Below, in pieces: positions 52,837 to 64,000 of a stretch of DNA of 64,000 nt. Below the pieces are notes generated by a model, which saw nothing but the letters and a program-made list of their open reading frames with translations, did no database searches and was not told the DNA's origin. Source of the stretch: Rhizophagus irregularis (lineage: Eukaryota; Glomeromycota; Glomeromycetes; Glomerales; Glomeraceae). Every line of letters begins with the position of its first letter. Position 1 is the stretch's first letter. Location: positions 1,302,001 to 1,366,000 of the forward strand of contig NC_089441.1 of NCBI RefSeq assembly GCF_026210795.1, written 5' to 3'. The translations under genes and the position numbers were made by a program.

Positions 52837-54355
52837 ATGAGTAACGGAATAGAAATCTCTCATAAAAATTGTTATGACCCATATGGAGAATTTAATACAT
52901 TATGGTGTAAAGAATGCGTTCCTCGTCATATAATTGAAGGATGGACGAGCGAAAATCATGATATTGATGAATTTATTAAGGATACAATTTATAATGCAAA
53001 ATATGATAAGAATGTTGATAATCATCCATTATTTCTTGAATGGGTACCATTTGATAGATTTGAAAATATAAAACAAATTGGCGAAGGTGGATTTTCAAAA
53101 GTATATTCCGCGACGTGGATCGATGGTAAAGCGAAATATATTAAACAAGATGATGGAACTTGGAAAAAAGGAGAACCTAAACCTATGACAATTGCTTTGA
53201 AAAAATTAAATGATTCTCAAAATATTTCGGCTGAATATTTAAAAGAGGTATATTTTATTTATATATATATTAAGAGAAAAGTAATTTATCGACCCGGTCG
53301 ATCCCCACTTTTAAAATCCTATTTGTCACGTTATTTGTTACATGGCTCAATTTCTTAATGCCGTAATGCTGGCCAAAAATCAAAGTCGATATATCGACCG
53401 TTACAAAATCCATTTATTAATATAATTAATTAACTTTTATATCTTATAGACTAAAACACTTTGGAATATTTATTTTAATGATGACGAATCTTATTTAAAT
53501 TTTTATGGAATCACCAAAGATCCAGAAACTAAAGAATTTATTATGATTGTACAATTAGCAAATCAAGGAAGTTTGAGACAGATTCTTTCAAATAATTTTA
53601 ATAATCTTTTATGGAAGGATAAACTTAGAATCTTAGTTGATGTTACATATGACCTTAAAAGATTGCATAAACTAAGTTACTTTCATAAAGATTTTCATAG
53701 TGGAAACATATTACAGAATTATAGTGAAGATGATGACGTGAACTTTACCTATATTTCGGATTTTGGATTATCTGGGCCAGCAAATGAACGACAATCGGAT
53801 GATAAAAAAACATGTGGAGTATTACCATATATTGCTCCAGAAGTTTTGAATGGAGAATCATGCACATTATCTTCCGATATTTATAGTTTTGGCGTAATTA
53901 TGACAGAATTATCATCTGGAAAACCCCCCTTTTATGAAAAACAACATGACATCAGTTTGGTATTAGAAATATTTAATGGAATCAGACCGGAATTTGGAAA
54001 AGGAACCCCTGAAATTTATAAGAAATTAGCTTACAAATGTATGAATGCTAATCCCAATCAGAGGCCAACAGCTGAAGAATTAGAAGGATTACTTTTATTT
54101 TGGTATTATTCTCTTGATGATAGTAAGTATTATCAGGAAAGTGGAAAGTTTGGAAATAAAGGAAAAGAAGTTAAAGCTTTATTTGAAGAAGCTGATAAAG
54201 AGATACCGAATATTTCAACTTCATACGAAAAAAATCCTGATGCAATATATACTAGTAGAATATTCACATTTAGTAATTTACCAAACCCCATTAATTCATC
54301 TATTATTACTTCGTATTTTAACGAAGAAGGAGATAATAATGGTATTATTCTTTAA
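52837..54355 (+). CDS. Protein kinase (TKL-like) with HKD catalytic loop
   Basis: Exons 52837-53247 and 53450-54355, 438 residues. A short N-terminus with a CKEC pair precedes WVPFDRFENIKQIGEGGFSK, the glycine loop. Then IALKKLNDSQNI, FHKDFHSGNIL (HKD where HRD is usual), ISDFGLSG (a normal DFG), GVLPYIAPEVLNG, DIYSFGVIMTELSSGKPPF and NANPNQRPTAEELE. After an extended C-lobe the tail has NPDAIYTSRIFTF, the counterpart of the TSRPLS motif in kinases 1 and 3. Lys for Arg in HRD is seen in some active kinases, so activity is likely retained. The intron 53248-53449 contains repeat sequence. Layout matches kinases 1 and 3 but lacks the short 3' tail exons. Confidence 0.87.
53270..53405. repeat. 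Repeat fragment inside the kinase 4 intron
   Basis: ATCGACCCGGTCGATC (near 53289) is answered by TCGATATATCGACCG (near 53386), and between them lie GTAATGCTGGCCAAAA and TGTCACGTTA, vocabulary of the CTGGCC/CACGTG repeats elsewhere. The insertion makes this intron ~200 bp, longer than the usual 60-120 bp here. Confidence 0.5.
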
Positions 54356-56420
54356 ACTATTACTTTTATGACTTTTTGAGTATAATCATACAATTACTAA
54401 TTTTTTATTGGTTTAATTATTTTGATTTAGGGATTCCTAACTAATTGGAAATGGAACGTAATTTATTATGTTTATTATTTATAGTATATACTGGTATTAT
54501 ACTAAATTTTGTTCATTTAAACAAATATATCATATCAATATTTTTTTAACATTTCAATTTATGATTTCTTATATATATGTATTTTTTATTATTTTATTAA
54601 ATTATTATATTATATATCATATGTAACTTGATAAAATAACATTAAAGTGAGAAAAGTAACAATATGGCAAATTATATATTATAAACTATAAAATCAAGTG
54701 GTAATTATAAATCCAAATTTATATAAAAAATAAATCTTTCTATTACCCTCATGTAGTAGGGTGTCATGTTACGGCACAACTGAGAAATTAACTCGCCGTA
54801 ATGACGTAAAATTTTCACAATTTGACATATACCGTAATGCCAACGCCGTATTATAATTCAAGAATTTCATCGAGGTCAGTAAAATCTATGTAAATATGAT
54901 TCATCAATTTCGTTCCCCTATAAAAAAAAAAATTCTGGAAAAAACTCAGACACGTGATCATTTTTCCGAAAAATTTTTTTTAGAGTTCTTTTGATGAGCC
55001 AACATGTAAAATACGCATCTAATAACAAATATTGAGTGATTGTTTTATTGTTAAAATTGCATCAAAATACGCCAAATTAATAATATGTCATTTTTCGTGT
55101 TTTAAATTGATATTATATATACAATTGAATTTTTTTTTTTAAAAAAAAATCTCTCGTAAAATTTTTTCACGTTCCGTAAATTAAAATATTTAATAATGAT
55201 ATGTGCTGATAAAAAAATTTTTAAAGAAATACGTTTTTTTGAAATCATACATCGCTTTATTAAAATTACTTCAAGTCGCATATCACGCATATCATCAAAT
55301 TTGCACCATATATACTATGTCGTCATATAAAAATTCGAAGATTTTTATATACGGAAGTAAAAATATGTAATAATATGAATTACGATCTTCAATAAGCATA
55401 AACTTGGTGAGATATAGAAATAATGATAGTTAAAAGATGTTTTAAAATTAATAAACTCAGAATTTTTGGGCAAAGTTAACATGGTAATATTAAAACTAGG
55501 CCATTAAATTACTTTCGGATTCCGAGTTATATACAGAATAGTAGTAAGGTGCATTTTTTTCAAGGTAGGAATTACGATCTTCATGATATTATTCTACGCC
55601 TATCTTTTTAAGAATAAATAAGCGTTGATTTTGCTTTAAAAACTTTAATAACTCTATTGAACCTTATATTAAATAAGTCTTCTATGATGACAAAGTGGCG
55701 AAATTAATGAAATTATTTTAAATAATCAATAATCGCACAAAATATTGAAGAACAAAGTGAACCACTTTGATAAATTTTGGGTTTACGATAATTTATTACA
55801 ATAAATATTCAAAATTATGATTGATAAAGAATTGAAAATATTAGCGAGACATTCCTTTACATTTTTCTCATGTTTGTTCGGAGAAAAAATAGAGGTACTA
55901 GTTAGGATATACTGTATAACTTTTCGAAAATTAAACTGTCGCACAGACTTGTCCTGTTTGGTGATCCAGTCATACAAGAGTACATCAGCAAAATTCTTGG
56001 GCTGATTAATAATGGACTCGAAATATTCCACGATTTTTGTAACTACTTAATTTTTAATACACTCTGTCTCAACTTTCCTATAACTAGAAATTCTATTAGT
56101 GATTTGACATAATGGCTGATCAACTTGAGAAATTATTTTACACTTCGTATAAAAGTATCGAATATGCATTTGAGAATTTACGACAAATACAACCTTATCA
56201 TTGTTTCAATAACTTGTTGAATTATAGCACAAATTGTATTCTTTTTTGATTACACTGAAATTTCATTTAAAAAACCTAAAAATAAAGCAGTGTTTTTTTA
56301 TATTTTATAATGTTTCAATTTTTAGTTTAAATAAAAATAAATTTGCAGATGGCTTTATTAAATAAACTATTGGTCTAATTTTCTACGTCTAACTTTTACA
56401 TTTTTAAATTTTTGCATTGT
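54356..56420. other. Intergenic, doubtful open frames
   Basis: The minus-strand frame 55783-56031 (MEYFESIINQPKNFADVLLY...) has protein-like composition but no recognised domain; it may be a relict. The plus-strand frame 56112-56249 is short. Repeat-like GCCGTAATG phrases at 54780-54850. T11/A9 palindrome at ~55130-55149. Confidence 0.4.
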
Positions 56421-56987
56421 TCAAACACACTTCCCATTTATTTCAATTCTGAACAAAGATAGGGTGGCATCCTTTTCCACCTCCATTTTGTCGAACTCCA
56501 AACTTTCAATTGTGATAATTTCATCGTCATCACTTGGGTGCCTTTTTGTTTTATCGTTTACGTAAGACCGACGTAAACTTTTTTATTAAATTATCAATAT
56601 TGGTCAACAAATATCGTATTTGCATTTTTGGACCCAAAGTGATGACGATGTGTAGCCAATAGTTGTAACGAAAATATCTAACGTTCCGGTAGATAATTCA
56701 ACAATGTTCCCTGAAATAATTATTGACTTTAGTTGAGATCATTTAAGATTAAATTTCAAATAATTGTAAATACGTACAACAAATTGCCTAATATGAGAAC
56801 TTTGTATTTTGTCTTTGGTGTAATTCTTACACTGCACCACGAACTTTATATTTCTATACTCGCCAATCAAATCCCACCATCTCCCGTTATTTGTCCGTTT
56901 TATAGCTTGTTTTGAAATAGATAGAATTAATGAGTGAATATTGTTGCCATATACATAGTAAGGCGTAGTAAGATTAGGGACGAACAT
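56421..56987 (-). pseudogene. Mrr-like restriction-endonuclease-fold remnant
   Basis: Minus-strand pieces. 56987-56740 reads TNNGRWWDLIGEYRNIKFVV then QCKNYTKDKIQSSHIRQFVV: the D..(8-12)..QxK arrangement of Mrr-type nucleases (Asp in DLIGEY, QCK), with RWW in place of the usual G-G-x before Asp. A second piece (~56705-56600) reads NIVELSTGTLDIFVTTIGYT before a stop, and a third (~56560-56421) reads SDDDEIITIESLEFDKMEVE and ends at TGA. An acceptor-like TTATTTCAG lies before the second piece. Mrr-like proteins are found in AM fungal genomes (from memory). Frames do not join cleanly, so I call it a relict; the role when intact would be DNA binding or cleavage. Confidence 0.55.
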
Positions 56988-57302
56988 TAAAAAAAATTTT
57001 TTTATTTGGTTTTGCTATACAATAAATAATTTGATAAATACTTCTTTTAAGCCAAAAATATAATAAATATGATAACTCACCTGATTATTAAAACATGCTA
57101 CACACAATTAATTGAAATTAAATTGTGCGACAATATCTCTGGAAAATTGAATATAAATTCTGATAATATTGATAATATCCGTTATGGAATCTCACTTTGC
57201 GCAATAATTTCTGGATTTTTTTTTGTAAAATTGTAAGTATACAATCTTCTTTACAATCCTGATTATTAAAAATATTTTCCTCAAAACTCATTCCCGCACG
57301 AC

Positions 57303-57310
57303 AACCCGGC
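57303..57310. repeat. Left target-site duplication of hAT MITE
   Basis: AACCCGGC, identical to 57589-57596. Confidence 0.85.
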
Positions 57311-57588
57311 TATGGATTGGAATCGATTTCATAATTAGAATTAATTTTAGAATCGACTAATCGCGAATAATCATTTCTCATTAAAACGTTTATTGCAGAT
57401 CTGCAGTAACTCTGGCCAAGCTTATAATTCCGGCCGGAATTAAAACGTGTGTATTTAACGCAAAGATCCAACGTCACGTGATTTATAATTTCGTACTTCA
57501 GGCCGGCACTATAGGCTCGATTTTTTATTCGACAATCGGATCGGATTTTCGATTAATTCGATTTTGGCAGAATCGATTCCAATCCCTA
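57311..57588. mobile_element. hAT-type MITE, 278 bp, with 8-bp target duplication
   Basis: Inverted ends TATGGATTGGAATCGATT and (right, reverse complement) TAGGGATTGGAATCGATT, one mismatch in 18, flanked by AACCCGGC on both sides. The interior has CTGGCC/GGCCGGAATT and TCACGTGAT phrases shared with other remnants here. The terminal TAGGGA is also the start of the autonomous-type hAT at 9308, hinting at related transposase recognition. Confidence 0.88.
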
Positions 57589-57596
57589 AACCCGGC
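57589..57596. repeat. Right target-site duplication of hAT MITE
   Basis: AACCCGGC, identical to 57303-57310. Confidence 0.85.
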
Positions 57597-58230
57597 TTTC
57601 TCAAGATTTTTGACGTTACCTCTCCGACTCTCCCCAACAATTAATTCTTCTACCCTCAACTTCTGGTTCCATTAACTCTAACACTATTCCTAAGCAAATT
57701 TTTTCCACGTTCACATAATGAAACATTCTGAACAAAGGACTTTTGAAATGCACCGATGGTTATTCCAACATAATATATATGGACACCCCGTTGTATTTTT
57801 TTCATACATGGGAATCGTCTAAAGGAATTACTACCAAAATGAAATCTTCTCCCTCTCGTCGGCCTATCTCTCTATCTGCCACCTCTCCTAATAATACTCC
57901 TACACATTATTCTTTGGTGTGGTAGTTCTTGGATGGGACACGCGGATTTCTGCGCCGTTTAACAGTTCAGCCTCTTCATCTTAGGATTTCTTTCTGGTTT
58001 CTCTGTGGACTTGCTGAATAGTTGACTCACACTGACCAAATGGCAAAGTTTGGTATGCGACTTTGTTAATGATAATTTAGTTAGCTAGATTATAGTTTAG
58101 GTTTCTTTATTATTTGTATGAATCGGGAAGCTACTCTTTTTATCTTTATTTTATTTCTTTTTACTTTACGTAATTATGTTTGGATATGTATTTTATTGCA
58201 ATTTAAATTCAATAAAAATAAAGTCAAAGA
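57597..58230. other. Possible retroelement remnant
   Basis: 57600-57925 is unusually C-rich for this window (TTACCTCTCCGACTCTCCCC, CTTCTCCCTCTCGTCGGCC) and has broken open frames; 58060-58215 (AATTTAGTTAGCTAGATTAT through AATTCAATAAAAATAAAG) looks like a retroelement 3' UTR with an A-rich end. No domain is readable, so the class is a guess. Confidence 0.3.
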
Positions 58231-59261
58231 CTGTTTGTCCATCAATGATCATCCCATACTTGAATCCAGGGTAGATGCACAACACGGGATTTTTGAGCTT
58301 CATTAGTGATAATTACAATCATCGTCAATCATTGCTCGTGAGGTGTGTACAACAATTTGATGATTTGCGCAATAGCACAAAATCTTATTGATTGTGAAAC
58401 AACCGGAATTCCTTGATCTTTTTTCTCCGCCTACGCTTTGAACAATAAATTTTTTTTCCTGCTCTTAAAATTGATAACATAATTTAAATATTAAATATCA
58501 GATTAACGTAATAACAAAAGATTAAAATATTTAATAAGAACTTATTATATACATTAAATTAAAAAAAAATTAAAATTAATACCATTAATATACTTTTTAT
58601 GCCTTCCCACTTTCACTTCACGTTTGAGATAAATTATTTTAATAAAGTATTAAATCATATCATACCTAATAAAGAAAATAAACTAATTCATTTTTTTCAT
58701 TATTTTAACTAATCTGTAATATTCTTTTCTGTATTTCCTTGTCTAATATATCAGTTATTCATGTGAATATGAATTTAAAAATTATTTGAACATATATTTA
58801 AGTTTAAGAAGATTGGATACCAAAAGAGGACTTTCCGAAGACTGTTGTTACGCTTTTTTCTTCTAAAAATGATTATCTTTAAACAAAACCGATTGCTTTT
58901 TTAAATTTATCAACTAAGGATCAAAGCCAAATGGGGCTGCTTGGGGTGTACTGTGGGCGTGGATAGGTGAAAAATTACATAATTAAAAGTTTACCGATCA
59001 ACGAATGCTAACCGTTAATATGATAACTGCGGATGATCATCATAACTTGAAACCTTTCATTAACGAGAAAAAAAAAGGAGTCATTCATTATATGCAGTTA
59101 GATTTTCCATAATTTCTTATCTGTTATTATAAATGATCCTAATTTGGTATCTTTAGGTAAGTGGAAGTCATACAAAGATTATACTAATTTACGCCATTCA
59201 GGTCAAAAATTTATTATAAAATCAACTTTACTCGCTAAAACAAACCATAATCACTAAAACC
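58231..59261. other. Intergenic, no gene recognised
   Basis: A/T-rich. A short G-rich stretch (GGGGCTGCTTGGGGTGTACT, ~58932) is isolated. Nothing else supportable. Confidence 0.5.
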
Positions 59262-59941
59262 ATGAAAAATTTTAAAACATTCATACATACTTTCTTTCTT
59301 TTCATTTTCCTTTTTTACCGTGTTGACGCAAAATGCGAAAAGATTACTAATAGTTTAAGGACGGATAACAACTGGAATTTTGATGATACTTTCTACTCAT
59401 TTAGCGGTGGAAATATAACTTTTGTTCTGACTGAGTAAGTAAAAGACTAAATAAAAAATTCTTTTTATATAATTTTGTCGAAAAGTCGAATTTTATAAAT
59501 TTGTTTAACCAGCCAATCATTAAATGGGATCTTCCAATATTTTTTATATATAGTATGCCTTGTGGCGCATCAGTTCTTTTGATTCAAGTTATTTCCCAAA
59601 ATGGGGGAGGTAACTATTACGCACGCACCTTTACAAATAGCGATTTAAACGTTGTAAGATACATCGGTGTTAATGTTATTGCTGAAAAATACCGTCAATT
59701 TCGTATACAAGCTAAGGTTGATGACTTCGAAAACATTAATTGCCCTAATCCCAGTTTCAGTGGAGAACTTTGCTATTCTTTATATGTCGATACTCCTGAC
59801 TGTGCAAAAGAAAAATCTATAGCAATTGGTGTGCCAATTGCAACCGCAATCATTGGAGCAATAGGGGGTATATTAGGAGTATTAATTAAACAATATTTCG
59901 ACCACGCCTTAACAAACTCTGAATATGTTAGATTACCATAA
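59262..59941 (+). CDS. Secreted or single-pass membrane protein of unknown function
   Basis: Exons 59262-59434 and 59554-59941, 186 residues. A clear signal peptide (MKNFKTFIHTFFLFIFLFYR, then VDA|K) precedes a luminal/extracellular domain with four or five cysteines: KCEK, MPCGASVLLIQVISQNGGGN, YYARTFTNSDLNVVRYIGVN, NCPNPSFSGELCYSLYVDTP, DCAKEK. A hydrophobic, Gly/Ile-rich segment follows (IAIGVPIATAIIGAIGGILG) and a short tail with TNSEYVRLP. Topology would be type I with the C-terminus in the cytosol. The acceptor at 59552-59553 was chosen because it is the one I found that keeps frame with the phase-2 first exon. Family not recognised. Confidence 0.75.
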
Positions 59942-62033
59942 GACGAATTTTTTCCCCTTCACTTATTTCACTTTTTTTTTGTGGTAAACGTTAAAACTTT
60001 ATTTTTCATATGAAGAACATATAATACAAATTAAGTAAAACCTAAGTTTGGTTCATCTCCCGTAGATGAAGTAGCGACTTATTTTATTTTTATTTTCAAT
60101 TTACTGTATACTGTAACTATATTAATTTTATCAGTATTTAATTATTATTTAAGATTTACAGTATATATAATAACAACTTTTTCCATCATCGCTGATATTT
60201 CATTATTCTTAAAAATAGAATTTGAAATACATAAGATATAAACAAAGCATTATTTCTTTAATGAGATACTAGATAGTTTATTCTAAAAATCGGAAATTTT
60301 AAGTCTTAAATAAAAATAAAATAATTTATTCTATTAATATAGAAATTATTTATTATGTCAATCTAAATTCTATATCTGATATCATTATCATTAGTTATTT
60401 ACATTGAATTTCTAATTATAAATAATAAATTTGATAATTAATAGTTATTCGGCACGATAACTGTAAAACCATATCCCAATTTAATAAGCTACGTCACCGA
60501 ATAAGTAATTTATACGGTATCACGTGATTTGAAAAATTTTGCGTCATGATACTACACGATTTTTTGACGTGATACTGGATAAAAATTATTATTTTCATAA
60601 AATCTAATATTTTTTAATTGGCTTTGTTTCGGTATCCAAAGATCGCTCATCTTGACACAAGACCAATAAATATAATCTCGAAAGCTCATTCTCCCGACAG
60701 TCCAAATTTTGGTATTATCTCGACAAAGTTATTATCCTAGAATGTTTTATTACATACAGCTTAATTTTATACTAAATATCATCATATTAATTAATCATTT
60801 TATTAAATTATCTTATTTTTTATTACTATATTGTATGATTTATTGTTATTAAAATAATTCAATTTATCTTTTTAATTTTATGTATCTTTATCATTTTTTG
60901 TTTAATAAATTAAACCATTGTATAATAATTTTTAAAAACAAGATAAAATTTCGTGTTCTTTAATGATTACAGTTATATAGAATCTTTATATAAAGTGAAA
61001 ATTTTTTATCTATCTTTTTTTTTATTAAATATGAAGATTCTATATTGAAATTTAAAAAAAAAAGAAAATAAAATTCGAAACTAAATGATTGCAGAATTTT
61101 ATAATGATTCGGATAATACCGAAAAAATTTTAAATTTGAATAAATTTGAATATCTTTCACTTTTAGAAATTGTGGGCATGTAACAGTTGTAACACATAAT
61201 ATTCATATCTTAAATTCTATATTTGCTACATTCGTATTAATCAATTGTTTATAATAAGTATGAAATTGTTATCACCACTTTCGGTTTAGTCACGTAATAG
61301 TAACAGAATAAAATGTAAATTAAACTTTTTTTAAAAAAAATAATGTATGTATGCGAAAAATGTATGCTTCATTTATTAATGATAAGATTATTTATAAAAT
61401 AGAAATAAATAACAATGAAATAAACAATGAAATAAACGATAGAATAAATATAATAATAAGAATATATGACAATGATAAAACGAAAACCAATAATTGCTGA
61501 CACAGCCGGCGAACTATCGAAATGTCAAACTAATTCTAAATCCATTCGTTTCTCTTCTTTATCGATTGCTGACGATATTTATAATTATTAATTTGATATA
61601 ATTTATATTTTATGTAAGTTATATTTAATATAAGTCACATAAGATATAAGTTATATTAAATATAAGTTGCAGAAAATATAAGTTGTATCTTAATATAATT
61701 TAATCGGCACGTGACGCACGTCGGACAATTAGAATGCCGTGTGTTCCACATTATCGCCACGTGACCAACGATCTAATGCCGATCTTAGTATTTAAAATAC
61801 GAGACTACTAGTTGCGGTGTGTATAATTTCTTTTGTGTTTTATATTATAGTTTTTAAAAAGATAAATAAATAATTTAAAATAAACAGATTTGTCATTTTT
61901 TTAAAAAACATTTTTTCATTTGAGATTTCCTTATATACATATTGTATATACAACCACCGAACCACGTACAAAAAAAAAAAATTTTTTGTCGAAAGATGAT
62001 CATTGCTCAAACCACATAAAAAAATTTTTTTTT
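59942..62033. other. Intergenic, A/T-rich
   Basis: No gene supportable. A hairpin with an A/T-rich tail at 60052-60070 is listed separately. 61600-61700 is a cluster of degenerate AAGTTATATTAAATATAAGT-type repeats. CACGTGAC motifs occur at 61708 and 61757. Confidence 0.5.
60045..60090 (+). other. Small hairpin followed by A/T-rich tail
   Basis: TTCATCT-CCCGT-AGATGAA (60052-60070), then GTAGCGACTTATTTTATTTT. It has a 5-nt CC-starting loop and GCxxCTxAxTxxA-like trailing sequence comparable with 29245-29275, although the stem bases differ. About 110 bp past the stop of the secreted-protein gene, so a 3'-UTR element is possible. Confidence 0.3.
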
Positions 62034-62300
62034 CTGCAAAAGGCTGAAATTTTACGTACAGCCATACATATTTACGCATGTGTTTAAAATAAAAAAAAAC
62101 TCGATTAACTTTTTACAATAAAAAAAATTTTTTTTTTTCTGCAAGAGGCTGGAATTTTACGTACAATCATGCATATTTACGCATATGTTTCAAAATAAAA
62201 AAACTCAATTAACTTTTCACAATAAAAAAAAAATTTTTCTCTGCAGGCTGAAATTTTACGTACAGCCATACATATTTACTCACGTGCTTCAAATAATAAT
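62034..62300. repeat. Tandem repeat of three ~102-105-bp units upstream of the WD40-like gene
   Basis: Units begin CTGCAA(A/G)AGGCTG at 62034 and 62139 and CTGCAGGCTG at 62241. Each contains GAAATTTTACGTACAGCCAT-like sequence, ACATATTTACGCATGTGTTT-like sequence and an (in units 1-2) AACTCRATTAACTTTTYACA stretch with poly-A/T. The array ends ~80 bp before the first ATG of the next gene. Confidence 0.88.
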
Positions 62301-62382
62301 AAGTATATAATCGCAAATGGACGATATATAAAAAAAAATAATTTCTTTGGCAATAATTTATATATTTATAAGCGATTACCAA

Positions 62383-64000
62383 ATGGATAACATTTCAGTA
62401 AAAATTAACGATGATGCTAACAAAATCGAAATCGATGTTGATAAAATTGAAATCGATGTTGATAAAAATGATGTTGATAAAATATTTACCTTCGATGATA
62501 TCGATGATATAAATGATGATAAAATATTTACCTTCGATGATGAACGACATAATGGTAAACCTATTACTAGAATAGAAATATCACCAAATGGAAACTATCT
62601 TATTACTTATAGTGAAGAAGATCGTTCAATTGTCGGTTGGAATGTTGAAGATAAAGATAAGGTTCAACTTAAATTTGATAAAACTGTTAAAATTGATGAA
62701 GATAATCAAGATGAAATCAGAAGTTTATGTGTTTCTGATGATAAGAAACTATGTAGAATTTATAAGAAATCTAATTATTTGGGTAAGTAATATTATGTAA
62801 TTATAAACTTATGGTAATTGATATTTATTTTAATATTTTTTTTTTATGTAGACAGTAAATTCGATATCATCGATATGAATAATAAAGATAAAGAAATTGC
62901 ATTAAGTTTTGATGGAAAACTTTATGCAATCCTTTATTGTACCTTTAATTTAAAAGGTGAATTTATTTTATATAGATATAGTAAAGAAAAAACTCGTTTT
63001 AAATACCGTAAAATTATTTGGATTTATTCCACACAAACTAAAAATAACAAATGGGAATGTAAGAGATTTTACGAGATACCTAAAAATTATGAATTAATTA
63101 GTATATCAAAATATGATAAAGTTTACCTGTTTTCGTATTCAAATGATTACATTTATGAATGGAATATTAATACTGAAAAAAGTGTAAAAATATTTGATAA
63201 TAATAAGGATAAGAATAAGGTAATAAATATTATAAAATTATTTTCCAACCAATTGATGTTAAATTATAATTAAATATATTAAATATCATTTATTTTTTAG
63301 ATTAAAACGGAAAATATCAGAATATTCAGTAATGAAAAGTTTAATATTTTAAAAGTCAATGATAAAATCATTGTTTATTCAATCGAATTGGGAATTCCTA
63401 TTGCTTCTTTGGATATAAATGATGGTAACCATTTTAATAAATTTTATTTATACGTTAATAATTACTCATATTAAATCACTATTTTTTTTATTTAGATATT
63501 CAACTTTATAATTTTATGAATTATACTGGTTTATTTCTTCCTTCTTTATTCTATTATACACCAGATAAAGAAATAAAATATTGCTGGAATAGTAAATACA
63601 AAAATTGGTTTAATAAACCTTTATTTGATGAACAAACTGACAAACCAACTGGTGAACCAACTGATGAACCAACTGATGAACAAACAAAGTTTGTGTTTGG
63701 AATTCTAAATGAACGTGTTTGGAAATCTAAATTTTACGAAAATATGTCAAAAACTAAAGTTATTGAATGTGAAACTTACAAACACTTAAATGTTCATTTA
63801 TTTGATCCATATATGGATACTGTATCTACATTATTTCAAAAAGACACACGCGATAATAAAAAAAAATTAACTGAATCAATTGAAAATTTAATTAAATGGG
63901 AAATATATGCTGATTTTGGTAAAATTAGACTAGAAGTTTTCAAAAAAATTAATACTGAATGGGAATTAATTAGCACGAGAATTGAAAATCATCCTTATTT
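62383..64000 (+). CDS. WD40-like repeat protein, 5' part only (lineage-expanded family)
   Basis: Runs off the right edge. Exons: 62383-62782, 62852-63219, 63301-63424 and 63496 onward, all joins in frame. The acidic N-terminus has two internal duplications (KIEIDVD twice; DKIFTFDD twice). Then PITRIEISPNGNYLITYSEE and DRSIVGWNVED form a WD40-type blade, with further blade-like segments (EIRSLCVSDDKK; LISISKYDKVYLFSYSND then YIYEWNINTEKS; DKIIVYSIELGIPIASLDIN). Exon 4 carries a 12-bp tandem repeat giving 'EPTD' units (~63645-63680). From memory, relatives in Rhizophagus continue into a membrane region annotated as ion-transport; that part is outside the window. Likely a cytosolic propeller-like sensor domain (inference). 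The start is the Met after a stop-rich leader; an earlier in-frame Met at 62347 is less likely. Confidence 0.72.

Noticed and set aside
49692-54355. Possible cluster linking the acyltransferase and kinase 4
   Set aside because: Same strand but 1.8 kb apart with repeat remnants between; no functional link is visible.
1-64000. CRISPR arrays, rRNA genes, plasmid or phage features
   Set aside because: No regularly spaced repeats with unique spacers, no rRNA-like sequence, and intron-bearing genes show this is eukaryotic nuclear DNA.

Overview
The window reads as nuclear DNA of an arbuscular mycorrhizal fungus close to Rhizophagus (Glomeromycotina). The support is combined: very A+T-rich DNA with long homopolymers, short GT..AG introns, and gene families known to be greatly expanded in that lineage. 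These are tyrosine-kinase-like protein kinases with cysteine-pair N-termini or a Sel1 tail, BTB-BACK-TLDc proteins, a Crinkler (CRN) protein, a WD40-like repeat family, and many hAT, LINE and Helitron remains. The species is an inference from family content; no marker gene is present.

Layout. 0-12.4 kb: kinase 1 (+, 1771-3869, with a relict C-terminal tail to 4305), small MITEs, kinase 2 with a Sel1 tail (+, 7559-9347), and a complete 3,037-bp hAT transposon (9308-12344) inserted at the 3' end of kinase 2 with a perfect 8-bp target duplication; its transposase has two in-frame stops. 12.4-25 kb: a LINE 3' remnant, a duplicated fragment of the kinase-1 3' region that lacks the kinase-1 MITE (a natural empty site), a CRN/zinc-finger chimera (-, 17044-18113), a fold-back repeat and a low-complexity protein with an internal duplication (-). 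25-28 kb: two paralogous membrane-protein genes tail to tail with the same exon plan. 31-36 kb: kinase 3 (-, seven exons) and a BTB-BACK pseudogene. 37-43 kb: a Helitron/PIF1 helicase relic, a ubiquitin-like plus ADP-ribosyltransferase-like protein (+), and a BTB-BACK-TLDc gene (-) with a probable terminal frameshift. 44-54 kb: a trypsin-fold protease with a coiled coil inserted between catalytic His and Asp (+), an MBOAT/wax-synthase-like acyltransferase (+), and kinase 4 (+). 54-64 kb: an Mrr-like nuclease relic (-), a hAT MITE with a perfect 8-bp duplication, a secreted or single-pass protein (+), a 3-unit tandem repeat, and the 5' part of a WD40-like gene (+) that runs off the window.

Nothing suggests an operon or shared pathway. 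The genes look like independent members of lineage-expanded signalling, effector and ubiquitin-related families separated by decayed transposons. Splice sites were placed by hand from reading frame and GT..AG signals; no alignment or RNA data were available.
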